From Moniliella sp. 'wahieum' (lineage: Eukaryota > Basidiomycota > Moniliellomycetes > Moniliellales > Moniliellaceae): a DNA stretch of 64,000 nucleotides. Under the pieces are notes generated by a model. The model did no database searches. It worked only from the letters and a program-made list of their open reading frames with translations, and had not been told where the DNA came from. Of this stretch, positions 9,826 through 21,578 are shown one piece after another (the first letter of the stretch is position 1; every line of letters starts with the position of its first letter). The position numbers were made by a program, and so were the translations under genes. The stretch covers positions 248,001 through 312,000 of the forward strand of contig RSEE01000010.1 of the NCBI GenBank assembly GCA_003971905.1, in the 5' to 3' direction.

Positions 9826-12800
9826 TCACCTCTTTTTGCCAATTTCGGCCCACAAGAGTGCTAGTGACTTCATCGGGCCAGTCCTCTCCTGTCGAAGGGA
9901 CCTGGAGCGTTGACCGACCGAAGACCCCCCCCTCCCCCTTCCCTCCCGTATACGCGCCAATTAACCCACACACATAGCAATGCCTTTGCTAAATCTGCCA
10001 TAGTAGGACTGTGCTGGCAATTATACAGTCGATGTTTATATCGCGTATTAGACCGTCGCGGGTGCATGCCAGATGAGACCTGTGCTGAATGGCGACCTGC
10101 TTGCGACATGGAGAGGTGTATAAATATAACCCCCAATCCTGATCCCCCCCCCCCCCCCGCGTTTCCATTGCTGGAATAATGGCACCATATCCCTCGTCCT
10201 CAGCAAACACAGTCAAGCATCTGTGGGGAGTGCAGTCCAACGCCAATAAGTACACCAGTTCAAGATGTCCAATAAGTAAGGAGAACCCCACCAAACTATA
10301 TTTTCCTGCCACCAATATCCCCAACCTGAAGCTTATTGGGGCTATTATGTACTCCTCGCGCTGGTGAGCCTCAGCACGCCGCACACGCCTCTGCAAAATC
10401 ACGGTTTGGACGATCTATATTTCTGTTGTGCTGTCAGCGTCATCACGCATGCCGCTGATCGATCTGATCCCACACACGCCTCGCGCCTCGCCCTGTTCTA
10501 CCCGACTCTCCCCTATGTTCTGCCCCCCAACGGGCTCCTCTCTTGGAATAGACTCATCGTCTTCTCTCTCTCTCCTCTCTCTCTCCTTCTCTCTTTCACA
10601 CAAGTGTGCTCTTATTCTTTCTCTCCGAGCAGCTCTTTTCAGAGCTTCGCATACGCCCCAGGCAGCAGAAACAGAAAATAGAGAGAAGAGGCCAGGGGAA
10701 AACCCAGACATGAGAAGGAATCTCGGTCGTGTCGGAAAAGGAGATGGGAATGCGAGGTTGAAGCTTAAGCTTGAGCTTAAGCGTGAGCTTGAGGTTGAGC
10801 TTGAGCTTGAAAAAGTAACGCCAATTTTACTCGCCCCTGCCATGCATGGGACATGTACACAAACACACTGTCTCGGGGCTCTGCCAGCTGGGATGCATGG
10901 GAGGTGGCATGTGCGTGACACGCACGCTCTGAGACACGAGATTCGGAGGGAGCCTGCGCTGTGCAGCCGGGGGCAGCCTGTCGGGCGTGCCGCGTGGTGC
11001 AGGGAGCCCCTGGGCCGGTGGACTGCACCAGACTGACCGGTGACCACGTACTCAGTCTGAACCCTACCCCGCTGCAGAGCGCTGGCGCCGGCGGAACATC
11101 TGCGTCCGACAAGGCGTGCATAGCCTGTGCTGTGCAACGCAGCTTCAACATTGCAAGTCACGTCACGCGTCACATGTCACAGCCTGGCGGCGACGGCAAG
11201 CGTGTACACTTAAAGTGCACCCTACCCGATGCATGACTCCATCCTGAGGCCTGACACTGCGTACTACTCAGTGAGTTACTCATGCCACATGCCACTTGTC
11301 TCACCTGCCACATCCCATCCAGTACTCAGTACTCAGTAGCTGTTGTCGTACGTATGTATTTCTGTCGTATCAATATCATCAATCATCTGCGGGGAGCGGT
11401 GCGAAAGGTTGGTTTTGTTGTTGCGTTGACTCACCTCCTTGTTCTCAGCACTGCCTCGACCTCCAACAGCCTGCAAGGGTGGTAATTGGGAAAGTCGGCC
11501 GGGCCAGCAAGGGGCCAGACAGACACGAAGAACAGCAATGCTTATATTGACCCCAAATCATTCTGGGAAGGATTTTCCATTCTTTGTGTAATGGGAAAGA
11601 GAAGGAGAGGGAAAGGTCCACACTTGTTTTCTTGTCATGCTTTTTTATTCTGTCCAGTTGATACAGTTGCTACATGCCGAGACTGTACATATGATGTGGG
11701 CATGGACAGCAGAGGGTGTTACAAATTGTAGGAGAATCGATTTCACAGGCATCATTAATTGATGATCTGAATGATAGTTCCGTTCCCCCCCTCAAAACGT
11801 GTTCGGTCCCGCAGGCCTTCAACAAGCTTCAAGTTTCGCAGGCCTTGCGGGTTGAGATCAACGCTGAGATCTGAGAAGCCCCACTAGAGCCTCTGAAGAT
11901 ACGCACAGCAGATGGGGCACTGGTTGAACCCATGACAAATGTAGATCGCTATCCTGCTATAGCGCCCGCCATCATCATAACTTTCCAGAGGGTCATCATG
12001 CATCACACAAGTGGAGCTACTAACATTTGAGAAGCTAAATGCAGCTGTGACATGTGACAACAAGCAGCTGGGGTTGTAACAGATTTAACGGTGCCCGAAG
12101 AGAAGAGGTTGCTGTGTTGTTGACGCGCAGAGATCGAGCATTTGGCGGGGCTATTCTTATTAGAGTGAGGCCTGAGGGCTCCCTTGACATTCGTGAGCGC
12201 TCAGGCTGACCGGCTCAGCAGCTCAGCCTACTTGTATCTCGTGTAACATGCAAACGGCAATTATGCACGATGCATTTTGGGGCATTGGGCTTGTTGTTGC
12301 CGGTGGCGCAGAGGGACTGACAGGGACTGGCGGGAAGCAGAAGACAAACATGCATCCGTGAGGCACCTGTCAAAAAAGTGGTCTGGGGCAAATTGCATGG
12401 CAGCGGTGTTTCCTGCACAGCCCGGGCAGGGCCTGGCAGGGCCCAGGCTGGCTCAGGCGCTAAGGCGCTCAGGGTGAACCGTGAGCGTGATGCATGATGC
12501 ATGATGGCCACACCTGGCAGCTAGTAAACAAGATTGGTCGTACGCCGTACCGGTGACGCGCGACGCGTGACAGGTAACAAAACAGGGTGATAACTGCATG
12601 TTGTCTGAGACTAAGACCCAAGGCCAAAGATCTAAGAAAAGGCATGTCACGGGTCAGTCACCGATCGCACTGACCGAACGAGAAAGGCACAATTTGCAGT
12701 AAGAGTGCCCCTGTGCCCCAGCCTGAGGTCAGACGGGCAAACGTGGCGCCAAACACCCAGGAACACGCAGCAATAGCTGAGTTGCTGCTATTCTGATTCC

Positions 12801-13714
12801 GATTTGATGATGCAGATGGCAGAAAGAGAGCGCCCCACTTGAAAACACTTCTGGGCGCTCGAGACACTGCGAAAGTCTTACTCTCTGCCGCGGTGACCGG
12901 TGAAGGACTGGTGAAGCGCTGAAGCTGAAGAACATACCCCCACGCACAGCACCCTCTCTTGCTTGTGAATGCGAGCGGGAAGATAGTCTCGATCGCGTCC
13001 GCAGTGTGCAGCCAGCACGCTTGACGAATGCCTACTACAGTCTTATTATAACGCCCCCCCCCCCTTTCCTTCCCCTTGGCGTCTGTTCGGCTCTGGACAA
13101 AAGTTAGGGCTTAGCGCTGCTCAGCGCTCAGTGTGTACATTCTCCCCTCTCCTTCTTACACAGCTCTGCCCTCAGAGATATGCATGAGAATGATTAATGA
13201 GATACCAATGCGCATGCACCTATCATACATCATCCATCACACATCACCTACTATATCCCAGCACGCCCCATCGCTCACCCACTACACTTCTTCCTACTTA
13301 ACCTCCCCCCACACCGTTCACCTTCAGTTCTTCTCAGCCCCCCTTCCCAAACGTCCTGCTCCCCCATGGACCAGTAGCCTTTGCCTGCCCCCACCCTACC
13401 ATCAATCAGCTGAAGCACATCTGTGGGACACCTGCACCGCATCCTCCTCGCCCCACCATCCTTTCTGCTTGCCATTAGCGCTCTGAGATCTGATTCGCAC
13501 TCGCACGCCAGAGCTACCCGAGCCATTTGTGCTGCCTGTCCTCTCTCTGCTCGACCACAATTTCCTCGGGTGCATCGATTCTTCTTCGTATACCCGCTCC
13601 CCGCACAGCAAACCTGAGTGGCCGGACGCAGCAACCGCTTCTGTTCCATTTCCCATTTTCCGTTCTCCACTCTCCATTCTTCCCTCTCCCTCCTCCTCCT
13701 ACCACACTCTCAAC
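9826..13714. other. Gene-poor region, no gene supported
   Basis: About 3.9 kb without a convincing gene. Contents: the BTA1 3' flank, a TATA-like TATAAATATA at about 10118, a C15 run at 10144-10158, CT-rich tracts (10550-10610), an AAGCTTGAGCTTAAGC iteration at 10760-10811, CATGCATG-rich stretches, a C11 run at 13054-13064, and short ACTCAGT repeats near 11325. The 62-aa ORF at 10179 just downstream of the TATA-like box has no recognisable similarity and was not called. Confidence 0.5.
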
Positions 13715-14282
13715 ATGGGCAGCGTGATCCATGTCCAGGTCTGGATCGTGAGCCAGCACCAAACAACCGCTGTGCCCACGCGCTCGCTCCGCTGGGCAGA
13801 CAATGTGGTACGAAGTGGGATCGTACCGGGCGTTACGTTTTCCGCGTCGGGCAACTCGGGCGAATATGTGGGCGGAAGACGCAAGTTCACTGGCGCAGTT
13901 TGCCATTGCGCTTCTCACCTGACACCAGTGCAGGACCTACACATCTCACCATGTGTGGTCCTTTGACGGGTGGGGCGGCTGCAGAGAAGGGGAGTCCGCT
14001 CCCAACGATCCCAATCTCATGTCCCCCTTCGTCATCCACCCCTACTTTCCCACTTCCTTCTTCCTCTACAACGACTTTCCACGACTTTTGGGCCGACCGA
14101 TGCGTCATCCGACTACGATTCCAGTGTCCATATATGCATATCTCATGGTGCCCACCTCTCACTGCGCATGCATTCTATCTTTCCACACACGGCAACTTGG
14201 GATTCTGGACAACGTGCTGTCTCCTGCACTGCATGCAAACGTACCATCCTCCCTCCCTCCTACAGCAAGAGCGATAGATTAA
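13715..14282 (+). CDS. Possible small protein gene, unidentified and frame-disrupted
   Basis: An ATG at 13715 (CAACATGGGC) follows a long pyrimidine-rich tract (13640-13714) of the kind that precedes many fungal start codons. It opens MGSVIHVQVWIVSQHQ and stays open to 13966. Parallel frames then contain other plausible stretches (for example PHTATWDSGQRAVSC) that would need frame corrections like those in neighbouring genes. No domain is recognised. It may equally be non-coding or a relic. The call rests on leader context only. Confidence 0.25.
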
Positions 14283-14434
14283 GTGTGTTTTTATAGGAAT
14301 CTTGTCGAAGTCAAGTGTCTCTCTATAGGACTCTTGCGGAGGACTCTTGTGGGAAGGATGATTTTATCGATTAAAGCACAGACAAAACCAGGAGATAAAT
14401 CAGGTGATTAGCATACGGACAACGTTGCTCAATC

Positions 14435-14522
14435 GGATCCTTAGCTCAGTGGTAGAGTGTTACTTTCCGGCTACGCCAGGAAGTCATGGTAATGGTCGTC
14501 GGTTCGACCCCGGCAGGATTCG
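14435..14522 (+). tRNA. tRNA-Arg (anticodon CCG), with intron
   Basis: The cloverleaf folds by eye: acceptor GGATCCT with AGGATTC (one G-U), D arm GCTC/GAGT around AGTGGTA, anticodon stem TTACT/GGTAA, anticodon loop TT-CCG-G...T, variable loop TGGTC, T arm GTCGG/CCGGC with loop TTCGACC, discriminator G. A 16-nt intron (14471-14486) sits at the canonical position one base 3' of the anticodon. Internal promoter boxes A (TAGCTCAGTGG) and B (GGTTCGACCCC) are intact. It decodes CGG. The mature RNA is 72 nt before CCA addition. Confidence 0.88.
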
Positions 14523-14523
14523 C

Positions 14524-14528
14524 TTTTT
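14524..14528 (+). terminator. RNA polymerase III terminator (T5) of tRNA-Arg
   Basis: A run of five T begins two bases after the tRNA 3' end. Confidence 0.75.
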
Positions 14529-15461
14529 GCGCTCGGTTCCACGCGAAGGGACCAGCACGTCTTGTGCTCTCGCTCTCTTCCTCGGACCTTATCCCCCCTT
14601 CCGGCCCCAGGCGGAGACGCCTTTGCTCGCTGCCGTATTTCCCCCTGGCTTGCACGGAGGATCCGTAGCGAATGCCATACAAGACGACTATCTCGCCTCC
14701 TCCAACCAGGAGAGAGCGAGAGGGGGGCGGTGGACCATGCGGTAGTTCCAGCGGCGGGTGGGGTTTGGTTCCTGCCCAGGTCGCACGGATAGGTCTCATC
14801 TGTCGTTCTGGGCTCACCACCATCGAAGCTATTAGGGCGGGGGGGCTTGCCGCCCCCCTGAGTGCACGAATGCGGACCTGGGTGGGATGTATAATAGGTG
14901 GAGACTACATAGCATGCCGACCACTTCGCCCGGGCATTGCGTGCGCCTGTTTCCTGTTTCCTATTTCCTTTGGCCTATGCCGCAGTCGAGGAAGAAGAGG
15001 CGGAGAATGGAAGGTAATGGAAGGTAATGGAAAAGGGGGGGTAGGGCAAGCCAGGATCGACATGGAAAAAGGGAAACATAAAGACATGAACAAGGAAACA
15101 CATACGAAGGATCAACGATCAAAGACGAATGGGAGAGGGGGTGAACCGTGAACCGTGAAATGAGGTATCGTCGGGGCGGAGTGAGAGGGGAGGGGGGGGG
15201 GCACCAAAGACGGGTACCGGTGGGCATGCAGCCGGGCAAAGCGCCCGACCAGCACGGGCGGCAGGCGAAATATACATACTGCACCCCTTGCTCTCTTGGG
15301 TCCCACAAGAGCAAGAGGTAACAAAGAAAGCAAGATGGTCTCATCAGTCCATGAGGGCAACGGGCCAGGGGCCAAGGGAAACGGGCCAAGAGCCAAGAGC
15401 CAAGAGCCAAGAGCCAAGAGCCAAGAGCCAAGACCCAAGACCCAAGTACCAGAGGAAGGCA
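14529..15461. other. Intergenic; tandem CCAAGAG repeats
   Basis: No gene supported. It contains purine-rich DNA and a 7-bp tandem repeat (AGCCAAG, about 8 copies, 15384-15447). A related array recurs at 19137-19190. Confidence 0.6.
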
Positions 15462-17678
15462 TCAACGCAGCGACGGGGCACCATCCAGATGAGTGTTGAC
15501 ATGGACAGTGGGCGAGACTAGCGCGGGGGACTTAGGTCGGCGCACGGCAACGGCACGGGGGATACGAATGGGTTGGGCAGAGACAGGCACAGCGGACGGG
15601 ATCAGTGTGGCTGGTGATTTGGCGCTTGAGGCGGGGACCGTCGTGCCCGTCGTGCCCGTGACCATGGCCGTTGCTGTGGAGACGGAGCGAGCGGAGGGAC
15701 GTATCGGTTGCTCTCCCCCCTTGGGCTGGTGCGGTGGGACGGCAGGACCGGGCAGCGGACGTGTTCGAGCTGAGCGAGCGCGAGCCAGGGACGAGGGGAC
15801 CAAAGGGTTCTCCTTCTTTGTCCTGGGAAGGAGTAGGGGAAGGGGAAGGGGAAGGGAAGAGGAAAAGGGGAAGGAGATCGGGATCGGCGCGCCTGTCCGC
15901 GGGAGGAGGAAGGGCGGGAGGGAAGAAGAGGAGCGGGCGCGGGCTCGGGTCCGGGCCGCGGCCGGGGCCGGGGTGGGGGTGAGATTGCCCAGTCCCAGTC
16001 CTAGATGCAGAGAGAAGAACGAGGAGCGTCGGCTCGGGGATCGGGAGATACTGTGTGGTTCGAATTCGGCGCCTTCGAGTACCAAAGGTCGTGGGTCAGT
16101 CGAGGTGGGCGAGGAAAGGACGAGCGAAGGTGGTGTGGGGCGGTGTTGGCGCGACCCAATTGGCCTAGGTTGCGCTGTAGGTTGGTCCTGTTCCTCTGTG
16201 CGTTTCCCCGATGGCAGGGCGGCATTTTGCGCTTGTACTTGTGCCTGTGCTTCTGAGGTGGCAAGCGCACTCTCGGGAGGCCAGTTGGCCAAGGCAGCTC
16301 GAAGAACTTCGACCGAGTGGTACTTGCGCAAGTGGGGGGGTAGGAGACAGGAACTGTTGCGCAAGGCAACCGCCTCTTGTGGGCTCAACACGGGTCCGGC
16401 AGCAGGGGAGGAGAGGAGAGCATGGATGCGCGTTTGGTCCCCAGCTGACCCGGCAGAGGAAGGCGCAGGCAAAGGCGTCCCTCGGGCCAGGGGGATATTA
16501 TTTGTCCTCCTCGCACTGGTAGATGGAGCAGGGGGTATAACACTGGATGCGTCACTCAGTACTTCCATCGCAGACTCGTCGCCCATTCCCAGGAAATCAG
16601 GGGTGCCATCCTGGTCATCATGCAGGACCACGCTTGCGCGCCACAGATTGTTTTTGCTTCCGCGGCGCAGGGGACGGAGCCGAGACAAATCAGAGGGCGT
16701 CATCTGTCCAGGCAGGACAGGGGCGGAGACTCGGTAATCGTTTGCACAGGGGCGCGAGGACGGATCGTACGATGCAGGTCGGGGCTTTGCGACTAATAGG
16801 GTGACGCAGGCGAGGCTGACTGCCCGGAGCTTGAGGGGGAAGAGGGGGCGACCTCCGTGAGCTCCCATCAGATGGAGCAGGGGAAGGGGGACTGGCTTGA
16901 CCAGCCCCATCGCTGGGACACCAAATGTCTTCCTCATGCAGCGACCGGCGCTTGCGTGCGCTCTCCACAATGTTCTGGGATCCAAGCTGATCACTTGAGG
17001 ACGGTGCGCGAAATGGAGAGAACCCTTGGTCAGGGATTTGCGGTCGCCGGGCGTGGCGACCGGATGCTGCTAGATCCTTGTCCTGGGTCCAAGCTAGCAC
17101 GGCAGCCGCACTCAACGGTCTTGACGGTTGTGAGGTGCCCCCCTGCAACACACGAGGGCGTAGCCGAGGCGTGTTGAGTGGCGCCGCGGAAGGGGGATCG
17201 GGTTTGCGCCACCACCACTCGGATATGCGGCGGCCTAGTCCGGGCCGATTGTCGTCAATCACACCAAGGGCAGGACGAGAAAGAGGAGCGGCAAGGGGAG
17301 GTTGTGGATTGGGAGGAACAATTGATGGCGTATGAGACGATGTATGAGAGGCATCCGTGCCGGGCTTGGGCTTGGGCGTGGCTTGAGTAGGTTCGCCATT
17401 CTCGTTTTGGTTTTGGGTTTCGTTCTGGTCCACGTTTTCTTCGTGGTCCTCATTTTGGGAGGCGGCGCTAGCAAGGCCGGGGCGAAGGGAAGCGGCGGTG
17501 GGGGTGACGATGCGAGTTTCCTTGTACCCTGCTTGGGCAAGCAGGTCCTGGAGGGAATCAAAGGCGTCTTCGGTTGGTGGGAGGGGCGAGGGGCGGCGCG
17601 GCGGCGGAGGTCGAGGGGTGGGACGGGGGAGGAGATGGCGGGGGGCGAGGGCTTGGACATGGACATGGACATGGGCAT
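15462..17678 (-). CDS. Ser/Pro-rich protein of unknown function with conserved N-terminal motif
   Basis: No family recognised. The start is placed at the ATG cluster MPMSMSMSK (17678). A frame change in a C-run near 17585 leads into TEDAFDSLQDLLAQAGYKET, the most protein-like segment, probably a short conserved helix. Then come polar linkers, NRPGLGRRISEWWWRKPD, and a second frame change around 16.8 kb into a long open frame (STSARRTNNIPLARGTPLP, then QEAVALRNSSCLLPPHLRKY) ending at 15462. Much of the sequence is predicted disordered and Ser/Pro/Arg-rich, consistent with a scaffold or regulatory protein, but that is inference. The 414-aa ORF on the opposite strand is a high-GC shadow. Confidence 0.55.
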
Positions 17679-19499
17679 GAGGATGCGGATGCGGATGGGA
17701 ATGGGGAGGGGGAGGGGGAGGGGTATGGTGCAGAACGGGGCAACACCGTGTGCGGTGGTGCAGGCCCGGCGTTGGCCAGGGGGCGGGCGGAGGGCAGGCA
17801 GTGGAAGCGGGCGGTGGTGGCAGGGAGAACAGAAGCCAACAAAACAACACAACACAATTGGGTGATGGGTGAGCTGGTGAAAGGAGGTGGTGCGCGGGTG
17901 CGAGATGAAGATTTCAGTGGTGAGTGCTGGGTGGGTGAGCTAGTCAGCTGAGCGCGGCAAATGGCGTACCGCAGATTAGTCACTGGTCAAAGTCAACGCA
18001 GCGCTGTGCGCGCTCAGGCCCAGCATTCAACTGAATGTTCAAGTTACGTTCAACATAGACATTGCATTGCACCCGTCGCTGCAACGCACCACCGCATCCA
18101 CAACTCACACGCGTTCTGATCCATATTCAATGCCCCGTTCCTCTCGCCTCGCGCAGCTCCCCCGGTTCCTGCTGGATTCTACGCCGACCGAAACCGATCA
18201 GCACCACGACCGGTATGCCCGCGTCCCACGCGTGCCTACAAGCTTGGCTGGCCGCCTCGCTCTCACTTCTCACATCTCACATCTCACATCTCACTAGTCA
18301 CTGTCTCCCCGCAGCAACCTTGCTATTATCCTGGCAAGGGGAGTACTCAGACTGAGTCCTCACTGAGTGCTTACTAGGATTGGGGCCCACCCGCCCTCTG
18401 TCCACCACCACCTGCCTCCCCTGGTCCGCCCGACGCCCCAGGTTGCCAGAGCAACGGGCAACAGACAGAGACGACACGATAACCACATTCCGCCCACTTC
18501 CTACCCAGGTGCAGTTGCGCTGATTAATGATCGATGATCGATGGATCCCATTTCTCATTTCAGTTAGTTGTTCGATCAATATCAATCTTCAGATCTCAGA
18601 TTACATAACCGGTTACCGCTCACTTGCTTGTGTGGCGTGCATGGCGCATGATGCATGATGCATGATCGGTGGGAACCTCCCTGGTGGTTGGTACATGGGT
18701 ACGTGGCAGCCTGTAATGTATAGGTTTTGAGATCTCTTAGATCTTAGGTCTTATAGATCTCACATCTTACCGGCGGTACATCATACTTGTGGAAACCACC
18801 TTAGCAAGGGGACGAGACAAAGTGGCTCAGTGGCCAGGCCAAGGGGCTAGGGACTGGGGACGTAGAAGGGAGACCAGAGCGCCAGGCGGGGCATCGCGAC
18901 CCGCTCTCTACGACCACAGGCCACAAGCCACAGGCCACAGGCCACAGGCCACATGGCATAAGGCAGAGGGCATGGGCGTGGGCAAGTCTGTATCGAGCAC
19001 GTTGAGCGCGGTGCAGCCTGCGGGTTCTCCAAACCGTCATCATTACGCGTCGACCATGCATGCACGCGAGACGTGGCTGGGAGAAGGAGGGCCGGGCTAC
19101 GAAGGTCCTAAAGCCAAGGTCCTAACGCCAAAAGGGCTACGGGCCAAGAGCCAAGAGCCAAGAGCCAAGAGCAAAGGGCTACGGGCCAAGGAACAGGGTA
19201 CAAGACCCGACGCACCCGAGGGGCTTGGACCGCAGGGGAGCAAGCGAAACTGACACGATACAGCGAGGTGGGAGATAGACCTAGTAGGAAGGAATGGAAC
19301 CAAGTTCATTGCGCGCTGTTCAAGCTCAATAAGCTCAATAAGCTCAAAAGCTCAAGCACAATGCAGATTGCAGAACAACGGCTAGTAAGTACTACGGATG
19401 CAGCGGGACCTTCCATCTAACGGTGACAGGGGCGAGGGCGACGGGCTCGCGGGGGGAAAAGAGGGCATACAGAGAGAGAGGGGGTAAGCAAGTCATGGG
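17679..19499. other. Intergenic, repetitive; no gene seen
   Basis: Contains GGCCACA iterations (about 18911-18952), ATGCATGATG units near 18650, AGATCTTA units near 18730, and AAGAGCCA/CTACGGGCCAAG iterations (19137-19190). No supported ORF. Confidence 0.55.
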
Positions 19500-21578
19500 T
19501 CATGGTACTGCGCCGTCCTCTTGCCAGGCCATTTCGAGCAGTTGGGCTTCAAGGTCCGGCGGGTGCGGGGGGAGAGAGCAAGCTGCCCCTGCTGCCCCCG
19601 TAGGGTGGGGGGGGAAGGGAGCAGGTGACCTGCTCATTGGTGCAGGGGAGGCAGTAACGTACGCCGTTGGGTCCAGGAGGACCGGGGTAGCGGCTGACGG
19701 TGCCAGTACCGGTCGGGGAGCACAAGTTACCGGCAAGCCAGCTGTGTCCGTGTGCTCCATCGGTAACGTATATTGGGCTTTAGCTTCCTTTCTCTTGGTT
19801 CTCCATCGTGCATGGCGTACATAGCGCACCGAGTGAACCAGCACCAGGGAGCGTAACGCCGATGAGACCAGGATGGCCATCCAGAGGGGAGGAATGACGC
19901 GGTGGCGCACGTTGAGTGCGCATTGGGCCGAGGCATAATCCAAATTGGACAATTCAGATAGTAAGCCCAAAGCGGCTGAGGAAGTGGACGAGGACGAAGA
20001 CGAGGTAGGGGAAAGTGGTAAGTTGGCCATGCTCATGCCCACTGGTAAGGGGGAGGCCGGTACCGAGACATCCCGGCTCGTGCGTTTCTCCGCGCCAAGG
20101 GGGGGCGAACCCGAGGGCGAAAAGAGGTAGCAGACATAGAGTTGCATAGCGGGGTGGTAAAGCGATACGACGAGGATGATGGCGTCGACGAGAACAATGG
20201 CAAAGTCTGCGCCCTGCTGGACCACATAGACCAAAAATAATCGCCATTCGTCCATCATCACGCCCATCAAGCCTGCCACCGCACAAGCGAGACCAGTGAG
20301 GGCATAGATGCGCAACAGGTCCGGGTACAGAGTCGAAGTATCCTTGCGCACACCTGCAGTTTCCTCCTCCGCCTCGGACCAGGGGAACGATCCGGCAGAA
20401 AAGGGTACTTCATCTTGCATCGCAGCGGGAACGCTTTGCCACTGATCGGGAGAAAAAGGTTCCGAGGGCGCGAGGTTAGCCACACCCACACCAGGGGTAC
20501 CGCTCCTGCCCGTTTGCGCGTTGGAACCGGCAGCTGCGGAAGAGCGCCAAGACCAAAGTTTTTCCAAGGACCAAACGCCTGTCGAGGACGAGGAGGGAGG
20601 GGCAACGGTGGAAAGGGGGGCAAACGAGGGGCTACCCCGCGAGGGGGTGGCAGCAGAGGGCGGGAGAACGCCGTTCAGCGTAGCCGAAGCCGAAGGAAAG
20701 GGGGGTTGAGGTCCTGTGGGTACCCAAACGGGATCCCGTGACATAAAGGGAGTTTGTTGCCGCGGTGCATGACCACGAGCCGCAAGGACAGGCAGGGCAG
20801 CAGCGCGAATATCCAGTTTCCACGCTTGGGCAAACCGGTACAGGGCCCAATTCCACGCCAGCGAGGCCAGGCAGATGGTCACTACAATCCAATGGCGTTG
20901 GAGACGGGACCAAGGGGTGTGGGTGCGCCCGATCCGTTTGAGAGAAGACCTACGGGACCGATGTCGGCGCGGGTGGCCACGAGTGGCCAAAGTCGTGTCG
21001 CCTGAGCTTCTGGGCAGGGGGGGGGGTGGAACGTGGTATCAAGGCGGAGGCAAGCGAGACGGAACGCTGAGGAGTGCGCCGATCAGGAACGGTGTGAAGG
21101 CGATGATGGGAGCGCTTGGACGAATGCGCACGGGGACGGCTGTGGGCACGGGAGGCGGGGCGTGAACGGTGCTGAGAGCCAGGAGGGGCGGAGAAGAGTC
21201 GGCCAAGGCAAAATCGTCTTCGGATGCACGGCGCGCGACGGGGTACACCAGGCGGGTGGAACGACGGGGAGGAAAGCGATGGGCACTGGTTGTGCTGGTG
21301 CCGCAGGGGCGGGAGGCAGGATCAGGCTCGGCCGTGTCCAAGGCGCCGTGGGGGCGGGATGTTGAGAGGGACAACATGCGCTGGCGCTGCTCAGGGTCAA
21401 CCAATGCGCCCGACCAGTCAAGAGAGACAGCGCGACGGGAGGCTGCCATGGAAGCGGACGTAGATGGCGGGGGAAGCGCAGACGACTCGGCCGGCAGCAG
21501 TGTGTGCGGGACCAGGCGTGGGGCGAGAGAGGGGCCTTGTCCGGGCGGGACGGCGGCGGGGCTGGGATGGATGGACAT
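19500..21578 (-). CDS. Multi-pass membrane protein of unknown function
   Basis: Not identified. The start ATG at 21578 (MSIHPSPAAV) opens a Ser/Pro-rich cytosolic segment, then a hydrophobic helix (PIIAFTPFLIGALLSV). The frame changes near the G10 run at 21017-21026 and continues as a 490-residue open frame to the stop at 19500. It contains four or more further hydrophobic segments: HWIVVTICLASLAWNWALY, ALTGLACAVAGLMGVMM, FAIVLVDAIILVVSLY and PPLWMAILVSSALRSLVLV. A Ser-rich loop (SPTSSSSSSTSSAALG) separates the last two. It ends in a Pro-rich tail. The pattern suggests an endomembrane or plasma-membrane protein. No transporter or enzyme motif is visible. Confidence 0.6.

Noticed and set aside
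8741..9842. Minus-strand ORFs under BTA1
   Set aside because: Shadows of the conserved DUF3419 domain on the other strand.
10415..11173. 252-codon minus-strand ORF in the gene-poor region
   Set aside because: Reads through CT/GA-rich simple repeats (RERIRAHLCEREKERERRE). No start context or domain.
15384..15447. CRISPR-like array of CCAAGAG units
   Set aside because: Units are contiguous 7-mers without spacers, in a eukaryotic genome. This is a simple tandem repeat.
15493..16737. 414-codon ORF on the plus strand
   Set aside because: Antisense to the Ser/Pro-rich gene. Composition (Arg/Gly/Glu runs) is that of a high-GC shadow, with no ATG in good context and no domain.
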